A stretch of DNA of 64,000 bases from Ichthyophis bannanicus (GCA_033557465.1 CM066033.1:16183080-16247079); one strand, 5' to 3'. Counted from the first letter of the stretch, positions 1-10,132 are shown. Numbers and translations are program-made. The notes: generated from the sequence alone by a model not told the origin.

Positions 1-714
1 AATATGATAAGTGGTTTTCTCTGTGTGGCTGTACATGCAAGTTCTAGGATGGGGGTGAGGTTTTTGTGGTCAGCTGAGGGGGGCCTATAGATAAGGGATA
101 GTGCAAGGGTTTTATTTTCTATATTTATGATGTCCATACCGTCTGTTATTTACATTTGTTAGTGAGTACTTGAGCTCTTTTTTGGTGATGATAAGGGCTC
201 CGCCGCCCCTTTTTGCTTCTCGGTGGCAGTTGAAAAGGTCATATTGATGTGTGTTAAGTTGGTTTATGAGGATTGTGTCTGTGGGTGAGAGCCATGTCTC
301 TGTGATAAGAAGGATATCGGGTTTTTTATCAGTGATTATGTCATTAATTATTGGTATTTTATTTCGTATGGATCTTGCATTTATGAGGATGAATTTTCTG
401 ATGGTGTTTGTGTCAGGAGATCTGTTTGTAGGTTTATCTTGTTGGAGATTTATTTGTATTAGTCTTGAATGTCTGGGGGTGTTGGGACGGTGGGTTTGGT
501 TGAGTGTATATGAGTATGGTTGTGGTGTGTTTTTGTATGTGTTGTGAATGATGGGAATGGTGTTATATGCTGTAGGATTTGGTTCGTGTGCATAGATGTT
601 GTGAGCTATGCGAATGGTTAGTATGGTGATAAGAAGGTAGGATTGATACTTTGTGAGATCCATGATTCTTCTGGAATGTGTTGTGTTATGTGGTAACAGT
701 GAAAGATCATACAA
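1..714 (-). pseudogene. L2-like LINE ORF2, N-terminal endonuclease fragment
   Basis: An open frame of 200 codons runs from 714 to 112. Residues 1-105 are a low-complexity Asn/Thr-rich lead. Then comes the AP-endonuclease start, with LINARSIRNK followed by DILLITETWL and RGGGALIITK, the conserved blocks of L2/CR1-type apurinic endonucleases. Near 112-118 the frame breaks. The endonuclease continues in another frame to position 1, where a segment reading ALSLIYRPPS is visible. The real protein would be about 900-1000 residues with reverse transcriptase after the endonuclease, so this is a 5' fragment cut by the window edge and already frameshifted. The product, if it existed, would nick target DNA for target-primed reverse transcription. 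Confidence 0.75.
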
Positions 715-719
715 TGGTT

Positions 720-1150
720 ATGAATTAAATTACTGGCAGCAGAAAAAATAGATGTAAAACTACTGACAACAGTAATTATAGTGCAACGATTGTTATATAC
801 TGAAATAACAATTCAGCTGCTGGTCTACAGTTATATACTGACAACAGTAATTCTAGTGCAACGATTGTTATATACTGAAAACAATTGCTAGATACTGAAA
901 ACCGTGAGTAGCTGTGTGGAACTTAGTAACAGCAGCTATTAGATGCTAGATACTGACTACAGTAAGTAGCTATGTGGTAAATAGTAACAGCAGTTATTAG
1001 ATGCAACAATTGCTAGATACTAACAACAGTAACTGAGTATAATGTAAACATTGCTAGATACTGACTACAGTAAGAAGCTGTGAGGTAACTAAAACCGTAG
1101 TAGTTGGGAGATTGGTACTAGAAACAGTAATAGTATGTGTTAAGGCTGCT
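720..1150. repeat. Degenerate tandem repeat in the LINE 5' region
   Basis: Variants of gctagatactgactacagtaa, agtaacagcagttattagat and gcaacgattgttatatactg recur about every 50-100 bp. They appear in several mutated copies between 720 and 1150. The array lies just upstream of the minus-strand ORF2 start and could be part of that LINE's 5'UTR. No ORF of note is present. Confidence 0.55.
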
Positions 1151-1628
1151 GATAATAACTAAAATGTAGTGCAGCAGTGAGGCAATTCAAAAGTGCACTT
1201 GTATAACATCAATCATTAAATTTCACTTTACAGCAGTAGAATAAAATTGAAGTTAAGGTATGTCTAGTTAATTTAGTCTGCACACCGAGTCCATTAAAAT
1301 AGAGTTTGTATAGGGTATACTTGCAATGGTTGAGTTCATAGGAGGAGATGAATCACTCGTGACTGGATTGGGGGTAGTAGATGAATTCAACGATGCTATT
1401 TCCTCGTTGCTTCTCTGCAGTTTGTTGCGGTTGAAGCTCTGTGAGGGAGATGAGGTACGGGAGCTCGACCCTAGGGGAGCTCAGCTGTACTTTGGTGTAG
1501 ATGCTGCTCCACTTGGATATTTCTTTGTTTCAGTGCGAAGTGAGTAGGTTAAGCGCCTTAGCCTAAGGGCCGTGCCAAAGGGCCCTCTTGCGCGGCCCTC
1601 AGGCGTGGGCCCGCAAGGCGCGGGTGCG

Positions 1629-1940
1629 CCTGTTCGCGCCCCCTTTTAAAGTGAAGATCTGGGCCCGGATTGGGCAGGGGTAGGCGATGACGTGGTGAGC
1701 AGCTGGGTCGCACGGAGCTCTTTGTGATAGCATGTGTGCTGAGCGATCTGCTGCTTCAGCTGCTGGTCTGCGTGCCGGGAGAAGGGACTCCTCCGATGAG
1801 CTCTATTGTGAGGTTAGTGACTGGAGCGGTCTGCTGCTTCTTCAGCTGCTCCCGATGCAGGGAGAGGGCTGTCCTTCGGTCAATGGAGCCGCGGGTGGTG
1901 ATCCAGCTCCTCCTGGAGCTCTGAAGAGAAGGGTCTCTTG
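1629..1940 (-). repeat. Tandem unit 1 (312 bp) of the L2-like LINE 5' region
   Basis: This unit repeats with a period of 312 bp: 1629-1732 is nearly identical to 1941-2044, and 1731-1930 is nearly identical to 3427-3627. The unit is GC-rich and contains a ttttaaa box near 1645. It is contiguous with the LINE 5'UTR on its low-coordinate side. Tandem promoter monomers upstream of a LINE ORF are known from mouse L1, and this arrangement looks analogous. The promoter role is inferred. Confidence 0.6.
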
Positions 1941-2047
1941 CCTGTTCGCGCCCCCTTTTAAAGTGAAGATCTGGGCCCGGATTGGGCAGGGGTAGGCGAT
2001 GACGCGGTGAGCAGCTGGGTCGCATGGAGCTCTTTGTGATAGCAAGT

Positions 2048-3424
2048 TGTCATGAGGCACAAGGATCAGAGCCCATGGAGACAGGGACTATACCTCAGAA
2101 TGAATACACTTTTGACATTTCAGAGGAAAACAGGGAGAAGGGTTGGCATAGAAACCCCAAACAAATGATGTCATACAGTGCTAGGGAACGCCCGAGCCAA
2201 GAGCTAACCCATGACTCATTAGGAGAGGGGAAGCAGCTGATGAGGGGCGGAGCCCAAGCAAACGGAAAAGGCAACACATTTAAAAATCCTCTAGTTAGGA
2301 GAGAGGGGGAGCAAAGGGAAGAGGAGGAAGGTGAACAACAGGAGAGAGAGAGCAGGAGTTGATCACGAAGGAGAGAACAGTGTGGAAGGACAAGAGAAGG
2401 GAAGGGAATCCCCATCTTATCCAGGGAAGCTCATCTGGAGAAGGGAGCTGTAAGAGCCACACTGACTCCAGGAATCAGGCAGTTCCATGCTGTGGAAAGC
2501 AGTACACGGCTGGTCAGTGCACTGAGGAACTCCATTCTCCTGAAGGCAAGGAATATTATTTTAACCCCTGAGAAGACAGTCTCAGCCTTCTAACACCAAA
2601 TATACTGAAAGGAAAACTTGTTTCCCTGAAGCTGAGTTTCTGCCTGTGAGAAAGCCCAGGCAAAGCAAAAGGGAAAAGTTTTACCGTGAGCCGTATTGCA
2701 GCCAAGGGAGGTCTCTGGACAAGCAGTGGCTGGAAGGTAGGAAAATACTTCCAAATAGCATAGCAGAAGATTTTGATCAAAACCCTTGTATGTACCAGGA
2801 GCTGTGTGAAAGAGCCAACCGTGATTCTTATGCTAAACACTTAAGCTCCTCTAGGCTGTTGGGATGGGAACACTTTACCCTTCACAGAGGAAGTGAATGA
2901 GCTGGGGAGAGAGTTCACCCCACAGGAAACTGAGGACGACGTGAATGGGATGCAGTGTGAGTTTTACCAAGCTCCAGATACAGAGGTTTACATGGACTGT
3001 ACGTACACGATATCAGACAGCATACAATCTTTATGCTAGCATTGCTATAATACTGCTATAAGAGAGAAAACAGTCCAAAGAATGTTTGGAGGTTTAAACT
3101 GTTTTCTGTACCTTATTTTTCTGTTACCTTAAAGAAGCTGAAGATAAGCATTGCCTAAGTTTGATTACTCTTTTGTTTCATTGTACCAGAAGTATGGACT
3201 TTATGTTGCTGTATTTTCAAGGTTAAATTCCAACCCTGGGAAGGGAATAAATCCCATTTATACCTTACCATTTTGTGCACAACTATTTTCTTCATTTGAG
3301 CTAAAGGACTACAATACCCAGGAGGCTTTGCCTAGCCTCAAATTAGTGGTTCATAGTCTTAAGAAGAACATCACCCCGCCCACCTTACCCACGCTAAGGC
3401 CTCTGGGAGTGAGAGGCAGTGACA
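2048..3424 (+). mobile_element. Solo LTR of an endogenous retrovirus (copy A, 1377 bp)
   Basis: The segment starts TGTCATG and ends GTGACA, giving a short TGTCA...TGACA terminal inverted repeat. It is flanked by AAGT (2044-2047) and ACGT (3425-3428), a probable 4-bp target duplication with one change. The first tandem unit (1629-1940) supplies the uninterrupted target. It aligns along its length with the LTR at 44591-45933, including the ggcggagcccaagcaaac block and a GGGAA...AATAAA motif near 3240-3252, a likely polyadenylation signal. No internal retroviral sequence follows, so it is a solo LTR. U3 holds a broken reading frame (separate entry). Confidence 0.75.
2070..3040 (+). pseudogene. 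Broken U3 reading frame in LTR copy A
   Basis: Reading from the conserved ATG near 2078 there is an open stretch to 2362. It contains ARERPSQEL and RGGAQAN, which match the N-terminal part of the LTR at 44591-45933. Later segments lie in other frames: one with PCMYQELCERANRDS (about 2787-2831), and a terminal block ending MDCTYTISDSIQSLC at about 3039. Stops and frameshifts break the ORF at several points. The same blocks, including the Cys-rich end, occur in the other two LTR copies. I do not recognise the protein. Confidence 0.5.
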
Positions 3425-3627
3425 ACGTGTGCTGAGCGATCTGCTGCTTCAGCTGCTGGTCTGCGTGCCGGGAGAAGGGACTCCTCCGATGAGCTCTATT
3501 GTGAGGTTAGTGACCGGAGCGGTCTGCTGCTTCTTCGGCTGCTCCCGATGCAGGGAGAGGGCTGTCCTTCGGTCAATGGAGCCGCGGGTGGTGATCCAGC
3601 TCCTCCTGGAGCTCTGAAGAGAAGGGA

Positions 3628-4757
3628 AGAGAAGTATGGAGTATGGAGTATGGAGCTCTGAAGAAAAGTATGAGACTGACAGTACAAAATCAACTATCAG
3701 TGCAGGCTCATCTGTAGCAAGTGAGGGTTCCCAGACTAAGCGTACTTTAAGGAAGAAAGCCCCTATTAAGAAAATAATGCCACTGTGAGAGGTCCCGGGA
3801 GTGCCCGTGAGGAATGATGAAAACCAGATAGTGGCGGGACCCACAAGTTTAGTTTATATGCCTTTCTCCACTACCGATTTGTTGAATTGGAAAACGCATT
3901 ATGCCTCTTATACCGACAAGCCCCAAGATTTAACAGAGTTAATGAATACAATTATACAAACCCACCAACCTACTTGGTCAGATTGCCGTCAACTCCTGTC
4001 CACTTTATTCACTACTGAGGAGCGGACGAGAATTATGCAAGCTGCTGTCAATTGGCTAGCTGAAAATCCTCTGGCAGAGGGAGGAGGAATAATAGATAAC
4101 CGTCAAGCAGCAAAGAGAGAATTTCCTAATGAAGATCCTCGGTGGGATCCAAACACCAATGTAGGATCCAGAGCCCTAGCCCGGTTTCGCCAAGGCCTTT
4201 TGCAAGGTCTGCGAAAAGGGGGTCAGAAAGCCATGAACCTCTCTAAAACAGCCGAAGTTATCCAGGGCGTAGATGAAAGCCCGGCAGTATTCTATGAGAG
4301 ATTAGTCGAAGCATACAGAATGTACACGCCCTATGACCCAGCTGCACCAGAGAGTCTGTGTATGGTAAATGCAGCTTTTGTCAGCCAGTCCCAACTAGAT
4401 ATTAGACGCAAACTACAGAAATTAGAGGGGTTTGCGGGCATGAATACAACTCAGCTAATGGAAGTCGCTCAGAAGGTATATGTGAATCGTGATAATGAAA
4501 GGCAGAGAGAAAGTGATCGTAAAATGAAGAAGAAAGCCGATCTTTTGGCTGCCGCTTTAGTTGAACAGAGAAGGGGAGGTGTCCCTAACCGAAGGAGCAG
4601 AGGCAGAGGGAGGGGCCGAGGAGATAGCCGGCCCACACTAGGCGTGAATCAATGTGCCTATTGCAAGGAAGAAGGGCATTGGAGGAACGCATGCCCGCAA
4701 CTCGAAGACGCCTCTCACGAAGAAGGGGAAAACGCCCCTTGGTTCTATTTCTGTATT
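3628..4757 (+). pseudogene. gag: Gammaretrovirus-like gag fragment (endogenous retrovirus)
   Basis: The frame from 3801 to 4757 (319 residues, no ATG at its start) carries a p30-type capsid domain. It begins PFSTTDLLNWK and has a major homology region around QGVDESPAVFYERLVEAY. A highly charged stretch and an Arg/Gly-rich linker follow, then one CCHC zinc knuckle, CAYCKEEGHWRNAC (C-X2-C-X4-H-X4-C). Upstream, 3665-3785 is in the same frame and looks like the preceding linker, but is separated by a TGA at 3786-3788. Matrix is missing at the 5' end. The frame runs into unrelated DNA shortly after the knuckle, with no protease or pol. It is therefore a truncated, non-functional relic. Whether it belongs to the LTR family nearby cannot be decided. 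Confidence 0.85.
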
Positions 4758-4839
4758 TGATTTGCTTTGGTAAATATTGTATTTTTTGTGAGTTGTTTCT
4801 TGTTCACGTATTTGTTTACATTTGTTTACATTTATTCTG

Positions 4840-6250
4840 AACACAGTGCATTACACAGAACAATACACCAAATTAATGCATGCAAGAAGCAATATCACAC
4901 CGACTTAATAATGACATCCCTTAACAAACCATGGGAGTTATTCAAAAATTGTTTGCTTCTTCACCAAAGACTGGCCTTCGCGCAATGAGGAAGACATGAT
5001 TGACCCACTTCTTATAGAAGACTCCCTCAAACTTAAATTCAAGCTCAACCCAGAAATATCTCCATCCTTCGCAATAGACACACCATCCACGATCCCCTCC
5101 TCGGACCTTTGGTGCTTCTTCCATGTGCCTTCACTAGAACACCTGGGGAAGATAATAATGAGTATGAACACAACCATGTCACCCCTAGACTCTTGCCTGG
5201 TCTCCTGGATTAAGATCATGATTCAGCAACTCTGCCTTATTCTACAGAACATCATGCAGCTCTCTCTCGGTCATGGATGTGTACTTACCATACTCAAATA
5301 TGCAACAGTTTGACCAGTCTTAAAAAATACAAGTGCTGACCCCAAGGATCCAAACAGGATTATATTGATAACCATTCTCCACCTGGCCAAAACCAACACA
5401 GCTTCAAACCCCAACACAGTGTGGAAACACTTTTCACCTCACTCTTAGACAACCTTCTGCTAGGTCTAGATAAAATTAAAAGTGGCTTCCTTCTCATATT
5501 TAAGGATATCACAGCAGCCTTCGATTCAATTAAACAATATCATACTGAGATGGCTACAGGAAATAGGGCTCCATGGCATTACCCTGAAATGGTTCAGGGC
5601 CTTTCTGACATAATAGATCATCCACAGGGCTTCCCACAAGGATCGGCTCTCTCAGCCATCATTTTTAATATTTACCTTCAGCCTCTATGTAAAATCATGA
5701 ATCTCTACAAGATACAAATGGCATGCTTGAAAGCAATGGCGGACTGGCTACAACAACAAAACCTTAATATAAACTACAAGAAAACTGAAGCACTCTTTGT
5801 GACCAGGAACACATCCTTTACCCCACCGGAGTTCCTCAAATTCCTGCATAACGATATAAGAGTTAAAGAATATGTAACTGGATCGGAAACTAATCATTTC
5901 AAATACATATTTCCAGAACCACAAAAGCAGCGTACTTCAAGCTAAATATAGTGCTAAGGCTCAAACCACTACTTGACCAGACACACTTTTGCACAGGGTG
6001 TCAGGCCATGATTATGCCAATACTAGACTATTGTAATGTGATATATCAAGGACTCTCAAAACAAGCCACGTTTCCGTTACAACTAGTACAGAACACAACT
6101 GCTCCAATACAGGAACTGCGAGAAATGATCATATTACTCCAACTTTGAAGCAGCTCCACTGTTTGCCGATGGACTCCCGCACCAAGTACAAATTATTACT
6201 GATAATCTTCAAGATCACCCAACAGTTATACGTAGAATCACTTCAGTCGC
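4840..6250 (+). pseudogene. L2-like LINE ORF2 remnant (reverse transcriptase to C-terminus)
   Basis: Broken frames on the + strand preserve, in order, pieces of a LINE reverse transcriptase. These are an upstream thumb-side segment (4996-5313), the motif-A region FKDITAAFDSI (about 5500-5535), GSALSAIIFNIYL (about 5640-5680, motif B), KTEALFVTRN (about 5790), and the C-terminal block ILDYCNVIYQGLSKQ (about 6020-6065), then LHCLPMDSRTKYKLLLI (about 6150-6205). This matches the L2 clade layout. Many stops and frameshifts make it inactive. The 5' limit against the gag fragment is blurred between 4757 and 4840. Confidence 0.75.
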
Positions 6251-6720
6251 TGGTCACCAAGGAGCGCAGAAGGGAGGGACCTCCTGCAGGCACAAGGCAG
6301 CACAAAGGAGCAGGAGAGCCATGCCACTGGAGGAAAGTGCTTTGTTAATAACAGCCCCGGCGAGCTTAACAGAGCTGCGAGAGGGAAACTCTCCCTTCAC
6401 AGCTCTGAAAGCCGCGCCGAGGAGAGTGATTGAAGTGGGCTCTGCCGGGCAGGCCATGGGGGAGGAGGGAGGGGCCGCAGGAGACACTTGACTGCGGGAG
6501 ACACTTGATTCTGCCGATGCCAAGGCGGCAGCAGAAGCAAAAAGTTTCTTTTTTCTCTTTAAGTAGCTGATGGGCAGAATGTTGTTTGCACGGGGCCCCC
6601 TGAAACCCGGGGCCCTGTGCAAACAACATTCTTGCTCAATGGACGGGCCGGCCCTGCACATGCGGTGCCACACCAGCTAAGAGATGCAGGTCCACTTACT
6701 GTGTGAAATATAAAGACAGC
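6250..6720. repeat. GC-rich repeat with a perfect-looking hairpin, possible hAT-like end
   Basis: The arms gaatgttgtttgcac (about 6578-6592) and gtgcaaacaacattc (about 6617-6631) form an inverted repeat around the GC-rich centre at 6593-6616. The segment 6360-6540 resembles the right arm of the foldback at 28680-28880, sharing cttaacagagc and gattctgcc. Just right of the hairpin, 6640-6655 reads acgggccggccctg. In reverse this is CAGGGCCGGCCCGT, a form common at hAT termini. No matching left end or target duplication was established. Confidence 0.4.
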
Positions 6721-6899
6721 GCAAAGTTCAATCATTAAATTAAAAATAAAATTATTTTTTTACTTTTGTCTGACAATTTTTGATCATGTTAGTCCTGATC
6801 TGAGGTTTCTGTTTTTCCTCTGTCTTCTCTTAGCTCTCTTTCTATGGTGTATAGTCCATCTGCCATTTCTGGTCTCTCCTTTTGTTTTCTTCATTTTCT

Positions 6900-7570
6900 T
6901 CGATCAGCCTTTTCCCAGTCCCAGTAACCCTCCCAGTATCAGCCCCCTTTACAGCCTCCCCTCCCAGTGTGAACCCCCTTGCATTCCCAACACTGCCACT
7001 GGTGTCTATTGCCTTCTGGTCCCCCTCCTCCATCGTCTAGCCCCTTGTAGTCCAAATACCATCCCAGGTATCAGCAAACTTCCAGTCCCAGAGCCTCCTC
7101 CCATGTCAGTTCCCTTCCAGTCAGCTCTTCTCTGTCCATCCCCCTTCCAGTCCCATCCCCAAGTGTCAGTTCCCTTCCAGCTCCCCCACCCGCCATGTCT
7201 GCTCTCTTGTAGCCCCATGTCTGCTCCCTTTCAGCTCCCCCAGTGTCTGCTCCCTTGTAGCCCCCCATGTCTGCTCCCTTCCAGCTCCCCAGTGTCTGCT
7301 CCCTTGTATCCCCCATGTCTGCTCCCTTCCAGCTCCCACAGTGTCTACTCCCTTGTAACCCCCATGTTTACTCCCTTTCAGCTTCCCGCCCCCTGCGTCT
7401 GCACCCTTCCAGCTCACCCCCGTGTCTTCTCCCTTCCTGCTCCCTGCAGTGTCTGCTCTCTTGTAGCCCCCATGTCTACTCCCTTCCAGCTTCCCCCCTT
7501 CCCTGGGTCTGCTTCCTTCCAGCTCCCCCCCCCCCCCCACCCCCACCCTGTGTCTGCTCCCTTCTGGCCC
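6900..7570. repeat. Minisatellite, ~24/48-bp C/T-rich unit
   Basis: The half-units gtgtctgctcccttgtagcc and atgtctgctcccttccagct alternate, giving a composite period of about 48-50 bp. They are clearest between 7150 and 7480. A run of C lies at 7522-7540. Open frames on both strands here are only repeat translations. The flanks at 6720-6900 and 7570-7960 show no recognised gene. Confidence 0.75.
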
Positions 7571-8330
7571 ATTTCCTCCTCTCCTTAACTCATCCTTCAA
7601 AAAGCGAAAGCAGCTGTGGGAACATTTCTCTGTTACCGCCACTCTGCTCTCTTTTAAACTGCTGGATGGCAGAGCTTCCAGCAGTAACAAGCATTTCCTG
7701 TTTCTCAGAAAATGATTATTACTGCCTTTGGAAACTCTGACACCCAGCGGTCTAAAAGAGAGAAGAGCTGCGGGAACAGAGAAATGTTCTGGCGACTGCT
7801 TTCTTTTTTTTTGAAGCGGTGGTGGCGGGCGACTGGTGCCGGCACCCTCCTGCAGCGCTTACCCGGCTTACCTGGTAGTGCTGGCCCTGAGGGGGAGGGG
7901 GCAGGGAAGGCTTGGGTGCTGAGACACAGCTGTGATTGGAGTGAGAGAGCTGAGGAGTTAGGCTTTATGAGGGAAAAATTCTGCACAAAACTATATGAAT
8001 AAAACATGCAGAATTTAAAATACTGTGAGCAAAGTTTCTCAATTTTTGTGTGGAATTTTACATTTTTTTACACAGAATTCCACCAGGTGTAAACAAGAAT
8101 ACTTTGATTTTCTTTTTTCCTATGGGTAGTATTTTATGGTGCTGAATGAATAAAATAGCTGGAATTGAGATCCTATTGTAAGTCACAAAGAAGGTCAGAT
8201 ATAATTTTATTGCTCATCTCAAAATGCTTGTTTTCCAGCTGCATCGCAGCAGCACATTGTCTGGTGTAGCAGCAGCTTAAACACTGCTCTTACTTCCCTC
8301 TGCTGCCTGAGACACTGCCTCTATCTGCCA
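7570..8330. other. No recognised gene; AT-rich repeat-like stretch
   Basis: The bases 7590-7960 carry G/C-rich sequence without a recognisable protein. From 7975 to 8100 the sequence has the imperfect inverted pieces attctgcacaaaactat and ttttacacagaattccacc, resembling a DNA-transposon end. Nothing here could be assigned to a gene. Confidence 0.3.
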
Positions 8331-8560
8331 TCTCTGCAGATCCACCTTAAGGAGGCGGGCTCCTACATTATGATGTCACAACAGCATACTGAGCATGCTC
8401 TACCCTGTTTCCTTCCTCTAGTTACTTACAGTGTCTGCTAAGTTTGCAAAGAGAAGGAAAGACTTGTGTTAGAAGCAGGAACTTCCTGTTTCCCCAGGAC
8501 AAGAAATCCCTGCAAGCCCCAGCCCCTGATCTGCAAATGGGAGAGAAGGGACTATGTGAG
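8330..8560 (+). promoter_or_regulatory. Candidate promoter / 5'UTR region of the KRAB gene
   Basis: The stretch upstream of the first coding exon contains a CRE-like tgatgtca (about 8372-8379) and tgagcatgctc (about 8389-8399). It precedes a short purine-rich segment that could be 5'UTR. No TATA box is evident. Promoter status is inferred only from position. Confidence 0.25.
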
Positions 8561-8614
8561 ACCCTTAGGAATTAGTCCAGCGTCCTTCTGCCTTATTCTT
8601 CCTTCCATTAACAG

Positions 8615-8686
8615 GGAATTCTTCTCAGCAGCCTAAGAATGCAGAAGGAAAACTGGAGGGAAATGTCTGCCTTGGGTTCTGATAAG
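8615..8686 (+). CDS. KRAB zinc-finger gene, exon with start codon
   Basis: The ATG at 8639 opens a 16-codon coding segment, MQKENWREMSALGSDK, that ends at a good donor, AAG|gtaaga (8687). A polypyrimidine stretch and ccattaacag at 8605-8614 would serve as acceptor, making 8615-8638 leader. The exon ends in phase 0 and the next exon begins in phase 0 with GCA. Short N-terminal exons of this type, ending just before the KRAB A-box, are typical of amphibian KRAB zinc-finger genes as I remember them. The ORF continues to 8875 only because the intron happens to stay open. Confidence 0.65.
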
Positions 8687-9436
8687 GTAAGAATTGTTTA
8701 TTCTCCTCTTCTGCACAGGGCATCAGCATTTCAAAGAAAACGTTTGCAAATGCTGCTCTTGCAACTTTCCCTCCTTGACCTTGCTGCAGGAACGTTGTGT
8801 TATAGCTCAGAGCAGTTTTCTAATGCAAGATTAATGTTCCCAAAATATACATTAACAATATGTAATGCTAAATAGCTGTGTGCAAAAGAAGACAGAGGGT
8901 GGAAGACATATGTGCACATGGGTTTGAACTACTTGCAGCCAGAAGCAAAAAGGTCAGATAGCTCAAAGAGGCTCATTCACCTGCCTGAAACTCCCTGATC
9001 CTAAAGATCCCAACAGCCCTCACCCTGACTCCTCTAAAAAACATCACTGGTGGCCTGGTAACCTGGTGGCCCTGGTCCCCCACCCCCTGAACTCTAAAAT
9101 AAAATTCCATAAACTAGTGACCCTTAGCTCCCCCACCCCTGAACCCCACAAAATAAATTGGTTGCCCAAGAGACCACTACACCCCCAACCCCTGGCACTC
9201 TGCAGTCCCTCCCCTCTAGTATCTCTGATCCTCCCATCCTGGTATCTTTTTCATATGGAGGCAGGAGTGATGCCTACATGTTCCTGCCTCTGCACCACCA
9301 TCCTGGAAAATGGCAGCACCTGACACCATGAGGGGCATCCTGGGGCTTACCTGTGGTTATTCTGCCAAATAAGGCAGAATCCATGCCCTGTGCTGCTCTT
9401 TCAACTTTTTCTCCTCTTTCCCAGTTTGTCTTTTTC

Positions 9437-9650
9437 TGAAATGGAGGAATAGCCTACTAGCTAGAGCAGCAAGATAATATACAGAATTCAAATCCTGCTT
9501 TCCTACAGACAATCCATGTGATCTTGGGCAAGTTCCTTCACCCTTAAGGATCTGTTTACAAAGCTGTGATAAAATAGCACTTTTTACAGTTATTATCGCA
9601 GAATACTTATTGCAGGATTTACTAACCTGCAGCACCTGAATACCTGTCAA
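9437..9650 (+). repeat. tRNA-derived SINE with a MIR/CORE-like body
   Basis: A degraded tRNA-like head has an A-box-like segment tagctagagcagcaag (about 9459-9474) and a B-box-like attcaaatcctgc (about 9486-9498). It is followed by gtgatcttgggcaagttcct (about 9519-9538), the hallmark of the MIR/CORE-SINE central domain. The tail is AT-rich. Strand follows the tRNA-like promoter. Boundaries are approximate. Confidence 0.6.
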
Positions 9651-10132
9651 AAAATGTCAAAGTGACTGAAATACAGAGGACATGGGGAAAGGAGAAGGTG
9701 CTGTGGGTCATCATAGAAAAGGGAAATGGCAACTCCATATGTGCATGTCTGCTTCCCTGACCTCTGTCTCAGATGGAGGAACTGGACAGAGATCTGTCTG
9801 AAGGCGGCTAAAAGTTGGGAATAAAGGGATAAGTGTCATTGGTAGAAAACATTCACCTGCCAGACTGTATTGGAGTACTCTGTCTGCAAAATTGATAGTT
9901 GCATGGGATGTGTGTGTGTGTGTGTGTGGGGTGGAGGGGTGGTAGCCCTTACTGATAGGCTGCCAGGGATTTGTGAGAATAGGCAGGGAGGTGCTATTTT
10001 TAATTGACACATCCCTGGCTTCTTCAGTAGATGGTGGGCTTTGGATTGGGCTCAGTTATCCTGCATTAATTTGGCCCAGAAAGCATGATGTTTCCAGCTG
10101 CATTAATGCATGTAAAAGTGCTGCTGAATTTC

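Larger units (their letters stand above)
1..1640 (-). mobile_element. L2-like LINE, 5' part (5'UTR plus start of ORF2), runs off the left edge
   Basis: The minus strand reads 5'UTR (about 1640 down to 715) and then an endonuclease-type ORF2 start (714 down to 1). The 5'UTR block at about 1555-1640 is recognisably the reverse complement of the block at about 32425-32530. That second block also lies upstream of an L2-like endonuclease, on the + strand, so both are 5' ends of related LINEs. The 3' part of this element lies outside the window. Upstream (higher coordinates) the 5'UTR continues into the ~312-bp tandem units. Clade assignment as L2/CR1-like rests on the endonuclease motifs and the related 3' ends elsewhere in the window. 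Confidence 0.75.
1941..3627 (-). repeat. Tandem unit 2 of the LINE 5' region, split by a solo LTR
   Basis: The two parts, 1941-2047 and 3425-3627, together make about 310 bp and reconstitute a second copy of unit 1 at high identity. The LTR at 2048-3424 interrupts the unit exactly where unit 1 reads through (around 1732). This shows that the LTR came later. The unit's far end at about 3627 abuts the gag fragment, so any further 5' sequence of the LINE is lost. Confidence 0.65.

Noticed and set aside
1756..2060. Minus-strand frames in the tandem units (89 and 72 codons)
   Set aside because: They are shared only because the units are duplicated. No domain, and composition is that of GC-rich DNA.
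2048..4757. LTR copy A plus gag read as one provirus
   Set aside because: The LTR is inserted in the tandem unit, which resumes at 3425-3627 before gag begins. The LTR is therefore not directly 5' of gag, and no primer-binding site follows it.
7103..7740. Overlapping open frames of 157-174 codons on both strands
   Set aside because: They translate the minisatellite. Pro/Ser/Leu-rich or Gly-rich repeats are expected from C/T-rich units without stops.
8687..8875. Continuation of the start-codon exon to 8875 as a single-exon gene
   Set aside because: The frame passes a consensus donor gtaaga and then loses family similarity. The spliced reading with the KRAB A-box is better supported.
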